DNA of 20,782 bases from an uncultured Clostridia bacterium (GTDB taxonomy: Bacteria; Bacillota; Clostridia; Christensenellales; Borkfalkiaceae). Below are positions 15,889 to 20,782 of this stretch, piece after piece. Where the stretch lies: positions 1-20,782 of the forward strand of contig CAKQSU010000002.1 of the NCBI GenBank assembly GCA_934273135.1, read 5' to 3'. Under the pieces are notes generated by a model, which worked only from the letters and a program-made list of their open reading frames with translations, was not told the DNA's origin and did no database searches. The number at the start of each line of letters is the position of its first letter. Within the stretch, counting starts at the first letter, position 1. The translations under genes were made by a program, and so were the position numbers.

Positions 15889-16434
15889 TTAACGTTTGTT
15901 TTTTTGCCTTTGTGCTTTTTTTTCAAGCTTTGCTAAATGTTTCAGTTCGTCTTTTTTGCGCTTTTCTGCTATTTTTGCTCGTTGAATTTCTTGTTGCTCT
16001 TTATCAAAAACGCATATTTCCGTTCTATCGCTTATTGCACCGATTACAACATGATAAATACCGTCCACAAAAATATAACCGGAAACGATTAGAAGAAACA
16101 AGTAGGAATGTATTAGTTTAACAGCAAAAGAAACCCTAAATAAATATAGTATTAAAATTATGGTTTCAAATAGAAACAATGCAAAGCCTATAAATAAAGG
16201 TATCAAGAAAAAATAGTTAAAACATCTGTCCTTGTTAAGCACTTTTATTTTTTTTAAGAAACAGTAATCCGATGGTCTGAATATATAAAGCTTGTTGTTT
16301 TCTGATATTCCGTATCTATCGTCGTTGTACGAAATAAGAATAAACGGCAACAGAGTTAGATAAGCACCTAAGAAAAAGAAAAGCAAAATGTTTTCTTTTG
16401 ATGATTGAGATTGTGTTAGAATATTAGTAATCAT
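15889..16434 (-). CDS. small membrane protein with three spans and a basic tail
   Basis: 181 residues. Hydrophobic spans lie near 18-40 (ILLFFFLGAYLTLLPFILIS), 74-98 (FFLIPLFIGFALFLFETIIL) and 105-130 (LIHSYLFLLIVSGYIFVDGI). The stretch between the first two contains FRPSDYCFLKKIKV. The last 40 residues are highly charged (EIQRAKIAEKRKKDELKHLA) and probably form a helix or coiled coil. The ATG at 16434 has only a weak ribosome site (TAGG). No family was recognised. It follows the YcxB-like gene by 79 nt, and the pair lies between hairpins R3 and R2, so they look like one inserted unit. Low GC relative to pckA and the GH genes is consistent with acquisition. Confidence 0.7.
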   Translation of the reverse strand: MITNILTQSQSSKENILLFFFLGAYLTLLPFILISYNDDRYGISENNKLYIFRPSDYCFLKKIKVLNKDRCFNYFFLIPLFIGFALFLFETIILILYLFRVSFAVKLIHSYLFLLIVSGYIFVDGIYHVVIGAISDRTEICVFDKEQQEIQRAKIAEKRKKDELKHLAKLEKKAQRQKNKR

Positions 16435-16471
16435 ATTGTAACCTAAAAATATTATTTCCTTTTATACAGTC

Positions 16472-16503
16472 TTATGCGGACGGGCAAATACCCGCCCGCA
16501 TAA
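16472..16503. terminator. hairpin between the two array membrane-protein genes
   Basis: TTATGCGG (16472-16479) with CCGCATAA (16496-16503), then CGGG with CCCG inside, separated by one A/C mismatch; loop CAAATA. It lies 10 nt past the YcxB-like stop. No T-run follows, so it may be a weak terminator, a processing site or an RNA stabiliser. Its sequence differs from R1-R4. Confidence 0.45.
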
Positions 16504-16513
16504 ATAATGATAC

Positions 16514-16987
16514 TTAACTAATACTTCTTGCGATAATTTTACCTTCAAACATGCGCTCAAAAGCTTCCAAACCGCCTTCTTTTAGCAAGTCTTTTTGACA
16601 AACAAAATGTGCGTTAAGCCTTGGAAAATGAAATTTAAAGATAAACGAATCACCCGTATCTAAAATTTCCGTAACCTTGTTTATAGGCGCTTTCATTTCG
16701 CATTTTTTTGTTTTTGCCGTAATGTTCTCTTCAGTTATAATAATTTCGTTCGGATAATCGGTAATACTTTTATCGAGATAGTTAATTATGATAATGAATG
16801 CCGTTGACAAAGCAAAAAACAATACATATTCCACAAGATTCATTTGAAACAATATCCCCATAATTATTCCGATAGGAACACAGCCGAAGAATATCATAAG
16901 GCTTGCTAATATGATAGCTACTTTGAATTGTTGTTTCCTTATAAACTTTTTATTACTACTGTTTAATTCACCCGAAAATATAATCAT
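16514..16987 (-). CDS. YcxB-like two-span membrane protein
   Basis: 157 residues from ATG 16987. Two adjacent spans lie near 20-42 (VAIILASLMIFFGCVPIGII) and 48-68 (LVEYVLFFALSTAFIIIINY). A cytoplasmic beta-rich domain follows (NEIIITEENITAKTKKCEMK, PINKVTEILDTGDSFIFKFH, LKEGGLEAFERMF). This layout matches YcxB-type PH-like domain proteins, an assignment I hold with moderate confidence. Neither this ATG nor the upstream TTG at 17020 (which lies inside hairpin R3) has a ribosome site, unlike the 145-residue paralogs. That suggests the gene was inserted next to R3 without the original leader. Its function is unknown; small membrane proteins of this type occur among toxin-immunity and stress genes. 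Confidence 0.7.
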   Translation of the reverse strand: MIIFSGELNSSNKKFIRKQQFKVAIILASLMIFFGCVPIGIIMGILFQMNLVEYVLFFALSTAFIIIINYLDKSITDYPNEIIITEENITAKTKKCEMKAPINKVTEILDTGDSFIFKFHFPRLNAHFVCQKDLLKEGGLEAFERMFEGKIIARSIS

Positions 16988-17016
16988 AATTTTATCTATA
17001 AATTTTATCGATATTT

Positions 17017-17058
17017 TCAATCAAAGCGGGGAGGGGAAACCTAACCCCGCTTGGTTGA
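17017..17058. repeat. array hairpin R3
   Basis: TCAATCAAAGCGGGG (17017-17031) and CCCCGCTTGGTTGA (17045-17058), with one bulged A and one G-U pair on the plus strand; loop AGGGGAAACCTAA. It lies 8 nt 3' of the paralog B stop. After GATTGAAAA on the minus strand the sequence departs from R2 and R4 (no GGTGGTAAT), marking a junction. Confidence 0.85.
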
Positions 17059-17066
17059 GTTTTGCT

Positions 17067-17504
17067 TTAATCTTTGTAGTACGTTTCTAAAGTCGTTTCG
17101 TATAACTTAAACTTACCGTCTTTTAACGTGACAAGCATCATTTTGTCGTCAATTTTTTTTGCTTCGGGGTCTTTGGTTAATTCTTTATACATTCTCAAGT
17201 ATTCGGGCAAAAGTTCTTTTTCGTATTGTGCTCTCAACTCGGGACTGTAATTCTGCTCTTTTAAAACATAAAAAGATAGTATCGGACTTGTTTTGTTTGT
17301 ATGCATATACATATTTGATACAATGCGCCCTTTGACATTACGTTCGACGTAATATCTGTCGGGTGTTTCTGCAAAAGTTCCGAAATCTCTTCCAAGATAT
17401 GAAAAATTCAAAGTGATATTATAATTCCGAAAAAGCTCTTTTGCCGCTCGCATAGAACAACAAAACGTTTCTCCCTTGTTGAGAGGTCTTGAAAGTATTC
17501 TCAT
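17067..17504 (-). CDS. 145-residue array protein, paralog B
   Basis: Same length and layout as paralog A: conserved start RPLNKGETFCCSMRAAKELF, TFAETPDRYYVERNVKGR, and end DGKFKLYETTLETYYKD. Of 18 substitutions, nine lie in residues 61-75 (IVSNMYMHTNKTSPI here against VVSKLYMSTNERHAM), and two adjacent ones at 36-37. The rest of the protein and much of the DNA are nearly identical, so the duplication is recent but the patch has diverged. The start is the ATG at 17504 with GGTGGTAAT before it. The frame is open further upstream through R4, but that part is not conserved with paralog A beyond LIEN-GGN. R3 follows it and R4 precedes it. Family and function unknown. Confidence 0.75.
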   Translation of the reverse strand: MRILSRPLNKGETFCCSMRAAKELFRNYNITLNFSYLGRDFGTFAETPDRYYVERNVKGRIVSNMYMHTNKTSPILSFYVLKEQNYSPELRAQYEKELLPEYLRMYKELTKDPEAKKIDDKMMLVTLKDGKFKLYETTLETYYKD

Positions 17505-17520
17505 ATTACCACCATTGTTT

Positions 17521-17561
17521 TCAATCAAGCGGGGCGGGAAAACCAAACCCCGCTTGATTGA
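17521..17561. repeat. array hairpin R4
   Basis: The only perfect copy: TCAATCAAGCGGGG (17521-17534) and CCCCGCTTGATTGA (17548-17561), 14 bp, loop CGGGAAAACCAAA. It lacks the extra A that R1-R3 carry in the left arm. It follows the tail remnant by 8 nt and lies 16 nt before the paralog B ATG. Confidence 0.9.
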
Positions 17562-17569
17562 GTTTTGTT

Positions 17570-17599
17570 TTAATCTTTGTAGTACGTTTTCAAGGTTGT
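17570..17599 (-). pseudogene. 3' remnant of a third 145-residue paralog
   Basis: The last nine codons and stop read TTLKTYYKD, matching TTLRTYYKD and TTLETYYKD at the ends of paralogs A and B, and are followed by hairpin R4 at the same distance (8 nt). Beyond 17599 the similarity stops abruptly. Immediately upstream in another frame, MESNALKLSVILPCHN (from ATG 17642) resembles the start of a family 2 glycosyltransferase, so the junction may be a fusion of two broken genes. Confidence 0.7.
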
Positions 17600-17648
17600 G
17601 GCACGGCAAAATTACCGACAGCTTTAATGCGTTGCTTTCCATAATGTT

Positions 17649-17677
17649 ATAATACAAGTAAAAATGTTTGCTTGCAA
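17649..17677 (-). promoter_or_regulatory. minus-strand promoter facing the array
   Basis: On the minus strand TTGCAA (17677-17672), a 17-bp spacer and TATTAT (17654-17649). It would transcribe the tail remnant, R4, paralog B and the rest of the array. No other good promoter was seen for these genes. Confidence 0.6.
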
Positions 17678-17748
17678 GGGCATTTTTGCGCCGTGCTTCA
17701 ACAGAAACGCGTTTTTCGGCAGAAAAACACGGGCGACACCGTTGCAAG

Positions 17749-17791
17749 AACGAAAATTCATTTTCGTTGCGTTTCAATGTTATTGTAACAT
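17749..17791. promoter_or_regulatory. two adjacent palindromes, possible operators
   Basis: AACGAAAAT/ATTTTCGTT (17749-17768, 2-nt centre) and ATGTTATTGTAACAT (17777-17791, 6-bp arms). They lie between the divergent promoters of the array and the BRO/DinD gene. They do not match a known LexA box; binding protein unknown. Confidence 0.35.
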
Positions 17792-17899
17792 AGGTCGATT
17801 GAGATTTCAAGGGGTTTTTGAAAAATTTCACCGTTCTTTCGTTTTGGGTTTGCAAGGTTTGTATCGGCGAAAAAGGTGTGTTAAAATTGGAATTTTCGA

Positions 17900-17928
17900 T
17901 TGAGTTTTTCGCTAAAATATGGTAAAAT
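17900..17928 (+). promoter_or_regulatory. promoter of the BRO/DinD-like gene
   Basis: TTGAGT (17900-17905), a 17-bp spacer, and TAAAAT (17923-17928) preceded by TGG, an extended -10. It lies 62 nt before the ATG at 17991. Confidence 0.7.
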
Positions 17929-17990
17929 GAAAAAAGCAAGGATAAGAAATGAAGTCCCTAAGATAATTTTTTGAGAGGAAACACGAGAAA

Positions 17991-18842
17991 ATGGATAAAA
18001 ACATAAAATTATTCGAAAACAGAGAAGTACGCACCCTCTGGAACGCAGAGCAAGAAGAATGGTATTTCTCGGTCGTGGACGTGGTCGCCATTTTGACGGA
18101 CAGTGCCGACCCGAGAAAGTATTGGTCTGTCTTAAAAGCAAGATTAAAAGCAGAGGGTAGTGAAGTGACTACAAATTGTAGTCAGTTGAAAATGCTTGCA
18201 CCCGATGGAAAAATGAGAAAAAGAGATGCGATGAATACGCAAGGCATTTTGCGCCTCGTTCAGTCTATTCCCTCGCCTAAGGCGGAACCTTTCAAGGTGT
18301 GGCTTGCACGCGTCGGAAGCGAACGGCTTGACGAGATAGCCGACCCCGAAAAGGCAATCGCCCGCGCTGTCGATTATTATCGCAGAAAAGGTTATTCTGA
18401 AGATTGGATAAATCAACGTATGCTTTCCGTAAAGATACGAAACACCTTGACCGACGAGTGGAATCAACGAGGAATAACGGAAAGCAAAGAGTATGCCATA
18501 CTCACAAACGAGGTGATGAAAGGTTGGAGCGGTTTATCTGTAAAGGAATACAAGGAAAAGAAAGGTTTAAAGAAAGAGGGCTTGCGTGATAACATGACAG
18601 ACCTTGAGCTTGTCCTTACAATGCTTGCAGAAGCGACTACGACGAACCTTTCGCAACAAGAAAAGCCCGAAACTTTCGCCGAAAGCAAAGACGTAGCAAA
18701 GCGCGGCGGAAAGATTGCAGGGGAAGCGCGCAAAAGCGTTGAAAAAGGTTTAGGGCATCCAGTAGTTTCGTCTGCAAACGCTAAGGATATCGGTTTGCTC
18801 GATACTAAAAAGGGAAAAATAACGACAAAGGGAGATGAATAA
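17991..18842 (+). CDS. BRO-N domain protein with DinD-like C-terminal region
   Basis: 283 residues, cytoplasmic. The N-terminal BRO-N domain (about 5-115: REVRTLWNAEQEEWYFSVVD, then NTQGILRLVQSIPS) is the DNA-binding module of phage antirepressors. The C-terminal part (about 170-265: GWSGLSVKEYKEKKGLKKEG, TDLELVLTMLAEATTT, AGEARKSVEKGLG) parallels E. coli DNA-damage-inducible protein DinD, which is of similar length (274). DinD interacts with RecA; whether this protein does is unknown. GAGAGG at 17973-17978 is 12 nt from the ATG. No SOS box was seen. It overlaps the next gene, so the two should be co-translated. It may belong to the same acquired region as the array. Confidence 0.88.
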   Translation: MDKNIKLFENREVRTLWNAEQEEWYFSVVDVVAILTDSADPRKYWSVLKARLKAEGSEVTTNCSQLKMLAPDGKMRKRDAMNTQGILRLVQSIPSPKAEPFKVWLARVGSERLDEIADPEKAIARAVDYYRRKGYSEDWINQRMLSVKIRNTLTDEWNQRGITESKEYAILTNEVMKGWSGLSVKEYKEKKGLKKEGLRDNMTDLELVLTMLAEATTTNLSQQEKPETFAESKDVAKRGGKIAGEARKSVEKGLGHPVVSSANAKDIGLLDTKKGKITTKGDE

Positions 18843-18846
18843 ATAT

Positions 18847-19995
18847 ATGTTTTTTAATGATAAGGAAACAACAAAAATCGGCGAAGAAGAAAAAAGAGGT
18901 ATTATAGGTTGCTCTGTTATCGCTATTGTTACAATGATTGTTTTGTTGTTTGTACACTTTAATAATGATAAATTCACGATAGAATGGTTTATTGCTTGTG
19001 CTTTTGCTGTAATCTCTGCTATGGGCGTTATTTGCTTTAGGCTTTTTGTTACGGGAACAAGACAATTAACAGAGGAAGAACTGAATTCGTTTAACTTTAA
19101 CATAGGGTCGGCTTGGGCTGTTTTGTGGCTTATCGATTTGTTCTATATTTCATATAAAAGTCTGTGGAATGCTTCATTGTACATTTCGGGATTTATTATT
19201 ATAATTTTTATGTCGTTTAATCTTGCTAAAGGGGTGACAAGCCCCCGTGAAAAACAAGGCTTGAACGTATTTTTTGCTTGCCTTGACTTTGCTGTTGTTG
19301 TAATCGTGACTATTTTTATGTTGCAGAAAATAACTTTTGAGTCAACGCGTAATATCGTAACAACTATAGTAGCAGCCGTTTATGGCGGGCTTGTTACTCT
19401 TGTAGGCGTTGCTTGGACAATTCAAAACGGAGAGCGTGTGAGAAAAGAAGCGATAGAAAGAGAAAAGGAAACGGAAAGAGAAATCGAGAAAAAGAGGTGT
19501 ATTCCTTACCTCGCGCTTACCGGCGCAAATACGAATATACTCTATGCGCAAATTCCTGCCGTAAAGTTACTTACAGATGAGGAACAGAAAAATCTCGGGA
19601 ATATGCCGAACGACAGAGTGTGCTATATCAGGATTGACGATTTTTATTTGAAAAACGTTTCGGAAAGACCGATTATTTTGAGCGGTGTTGAGTTGAACGG
19701 TAAATATTTCCCTTTGTCACAAAGATTGTTAATTGCGAACGGGCAAGTTCGTTGTTTTGGAACTTCAGGGCAATATATATTATCTTTAGAAGAGATAAAT
19801 GATTTTAAACTGAAAGTTGAAGATGTGTTAAGCAATGTTTATTTTATAAACGTTTCATTGAGTGACGGAGTAGCGAATTCGGATTGGCGTGAATGTAAAA
19901 AAGATAATGGCGCTAAGTTTTATACATGTCACATTACTCAAACCGTTGAGGACGTATCGTTGCCTTTGCCCGTTGACTGCGATTTAGATAAATAA
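18847..19995 (+). CDS. six-span membrane protein with soluble C-terminal domain
   Basis: 382 residues from ATG 18847. An ATG at 18835 lies directly against the AAAGGGAG site with no spacing; I prefer the later one, 12 nt away. Numbered from 18847, hydrophobic spans lie near 18-38, 47-68, 88-104, 110-128, 140-159 and 169-192. A charged coiled-coil-like linker (RKEAIEREKETEREIEKK, about 199-217) leads to a beta-rich soluble domain of about 165 residues (YIRIDDFYLKNVSERPIILS, YFINVSLSDGV). No enzyme motif was recognised. The ribosome site lies inside the end of the BRO/DinD-like gene, which implies coupled expression. A role as the membrane effector or sensor of that gene is speculation. Confidence 0.8.
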   Translation: MFFNDKETTKIGEEEKRGIIGCSVIAIVTMIVLLFVHFNNDKFTIEWFIACAFAVISAMGVICFRLFVTGTRQLTEEELNSFNFNIGSAWAVLWLIDLFYISYKSLWNASLYISGFIIIIFMSFNLAKGVTSPREKQGLNVFFACLDFAVVVIVTIFMLQKITFESTRNIVTTIVAAVYGGLVTLVGVAWTIQNGERVRKEAIEREKETEREIEKKRCIPYLALTGANTNILYAQIPAVKLLTDEEQKNLGNMPNDRVCYIRIDDFYLKNVSERPIILSGVELNGKYFPLSQRLLIANGQVRCFGTSGQYILSLEEINDFKLKVEDVLSNVYFINVSLSDGVANSDWRECKKDNGAKFYTCHITQTVEDVSLPLPVDCDLDK

Positions 19996-19997
19996 AT

Positions 19998-20026
19998 TTG
20001 CTTGTATGTAAAATTAGCTTTAATAA
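19998..20026 (+). promoter_or_regulatory. weak promoter candidate before the second membrane XRE gene
   Basis: TTGCTT (19998-20003), a 17-bp spacer and TAATAA (20021-20026). The -10 is a poor match, so read-through from the upstream gene is equally possible. Confidence 0.3.
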
Positions 20027-20047
20027 AACGCGGTTTGAGGATTTGTT

Positions 20048-20587
20048 ATGGATTTTAGGGAAAGACTAATTGTTTTAAGAGAAGAAAAAGGGCTGTCGCA
20101 ACAACAGTTCGCGGATAGGCTCGGCGTGTCGAGGCAAACGGTTTTCAGATGGGAATCGGGCAAGAGCGTGCCGAGCGCGGCGCAGATTAAAAATATCTGC
20201 TCGGAGTTCGGGCTTGACGCAAACGAGTTTTTGTCGGGCGAGAAAGCCGAAGAGGGCGACGCGGGCTGTGACGAAGCGGCTTTAAACGGCTGCAAATCGG
20301 CGGAAGAAAGTGCGGACGAAGCGGACGAAACAAAGCACGAAAAACGCCGTAAAAGCGGGCGAAAACCCGTTATTGTCGCAACGGCGGTCATCGCGGCGAT
20401 AGTTCTTGTCGCGCTCGTTATAACCATTGCGTACGCCGTTAAGGACGCGATATACGATTCGAGCGCGACGGTGTGGATTATCTCGTTGCCGTCCAACACG
20501 CCAATGCTCGTGCTGTCCGTCGTGCTTGCGGCGATTCTCGGCGTTGCAGTGTTTGCGCTCGTGAGGGAAATATGGAAGAAAGATTAA
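20048..20587 (+). CDS. membrane-anchored XRE-family regulator
   Basis: 179 residues. XRE helix-turn-helix at about 4-62 (LSQQQFADRLGVSRQTVFRW), an acidic linker (about 64-96), a basic stop-transfer stretch (KHEKRRKSGRK), then two spans at about 107-130 and 151-172 and a short basic tail. The DNA-binding part should face the cytoplasm. GAGG at 20037-20040 is 7 nt from the ATG. The end of the gene overlaps the start of a lipoprotein gene by 16 nt. The same order, a membrane-tethered XRE protein followed by a lipoprotein, is seen on the minus strand at 12805-9972. Confidence 0.88.
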   Translation: MDFRERLIVLREEKGLSQQQFADRLGVSRQTVFRWESGKSVPSAAQIKNICSEFGLDANEFLSGEKAEEGDAGCDEAALNGCKSAEESADEADETKHEKRRKSGRKPVIVATAVIAAIVLVALVITIAYAVKDAIYDSSATVWIISLPSNTPMLVLSVVLAAILGVAVFALVREIWKKD

Positions 20588-20782
20588 CGGTTTTTAAGCG
20601 GTTTTTCGCGCTTATTCTCGCCGCAACGTGTTTGCTTTCCGTCTGCTTTCTCGGCGGCTGCGCGAAAGGGAAAACGGGCAACGCGTTCACCTTTTTGTCT
20701 GTGCGGATAAAAGGAGACGGAAACGGCAATATCACGGCTTACGCGGAAAAGGAGTTTTCGCTTTTCTCGCCCGAGATAAGCG
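20572..20782 (+). CDS. lipoprotein, 5' part only (runs off the window)
   Basis: The first 70 codons are visible and open to the window end. MEERLTVFKRFFALILAATC begins a signal peptide with lipobox LGGC, followed by AKGKTGNAFTFLSVRIKGDG and a beta-rich stretch. The start overlaps the membrane XRE gene by 16 nt and has GAGG inside that gene as its ribosome site, so the two are coupled. Its mature domain cannot be named from this fragment. Confidence 0.75.
   Translation, partial: MEERLTVFKRFFALILAATCLLSVCFLGGCAKGKTGNAFTFLSVRIKGDGNGNITAYAEKEFSLFSPEIS

Larger units (their letters stand above)
17505..17990. other. 486-bp stretch between the array and the BRO/DinD gene
   Basis: Holds R4, the paralog tail remnant, a minus-strand promoter, two palindromes (17749-17768 and 17777-17791) and the plus-strand promoter of the next gene. 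Open frames here have no ribosome sites and look accidental. Confidence 0.65.

Noticed and set aside
15334..17561. CRISPR array
   Set aside because: Only four hairpin repeats, spaced 460-1140 bp apart with genes between them; no short regular spacers and no cas genes.
15334..17561. Classical integron with attC sites
   Set aside because: R1 and R3 contain GTTGAGT, which fits GTTRRRY, but the matching RYYYAAC box is missing and R2 and R4 lack it; no intI in the window. Kept only as an analogy.
17664..17903. 79-residue plus-strand open frame
   Set aside because: No ribosome site, low-complexity composition, and it overlaps the palindromes and promoters of the region.
17571..17939. 290-residue open frame extending paralog B upstream on the minus strand
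   Set aside because: The upstream part has no ribosome site, crosses the hairpin and the probable promoter, and is not shared with paralog A; the conserved Met with GGTGGTAAT at 17504 is the better start.

Overview
The window looks like chromosomal DNA of an uncultured, moderately low-GC Firmicute (Clostridia-type, probably a gut or plant-biomass habitat). The reasons are lipobox-type signal peptides, sigma-A-like TTGACA/TATAAT promoters, strong GGAG ribosome sites, an ATP-type PEP carboxykinase, and a secreted hemicellulose-degrading operon. TAA, TGA and TAG behave as ordinary stops. This assignment comes from gene content only; no rRNA or tRNA gene was seen.

Region 1 (47-6547, + strand) is a cell-surface polysaccharide operon. 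It holds a very small lipoprotein, a secreted protein with two tandem carbohydrate-binding-like repeats, a 1082-residue membrane-anchored GH3 enzyme whose domains are in circularly permuted order, and a GH10 xylanase-type lipoprotein with a bacterial Ig-like domain. Together they suggest that xylan-like chains are cut and bound at the cell surface. A weak terminator and a foldable non-coding stretch with its own minus-strand promoter follow.

Region 2 (7073-9960, + strand) holds a protein with a PD-(D/E)XK-like nuclease motif, then a two-gene unit: a Y-family DNA polymerase with a C-terminal clamp-binding motif and an overlapping 72-residue partner. Both units end just after the same 16-nt sequence and a terminator.

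Region 3 (9972-13280) holds a 657-residue Ig-like-domain lipoprotein and, upstream of it, a membrane-tethered XRE regulator with a zinc ribbon (both minus strand). A small XRE regulator diverges from them across a palindrome-rich promoter region. Region 4 (13284-15141) is pckA on the minus strand with a clear promoter and a paired-palindrome terminator region.

Region 5 (about 15240-17680, minus strand) is the most unusual part. It is a cassette-like array in which four copies of a GC-rich hairpin (CAATCAAAGCGGGG...CCCCGCTTGATTG) each sit just 3' of a gene. The genes are two 145-residue paralogs of unknown family (127/145 identical, with half the differences in residues 61-75), a pair of small membrane proteins (one YcxB-like), and a 30-nt tail remnant of a third paralog fused to what looks like the start of a glycosyltransferase gene. 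The layout resembles an integron or an immunity-gene array, but no integrase or toxin is in the window.

Region 6 (17900-20782, + strand) has a BRO-N/DinD-like protein overlapping a six-span membrane protein, then a second membrane-tethered XRE regulator overlapping the start of another lipoprotein that runs off the window. A membrane XRE protein followed by a lipoprotein therefore occurs twice.
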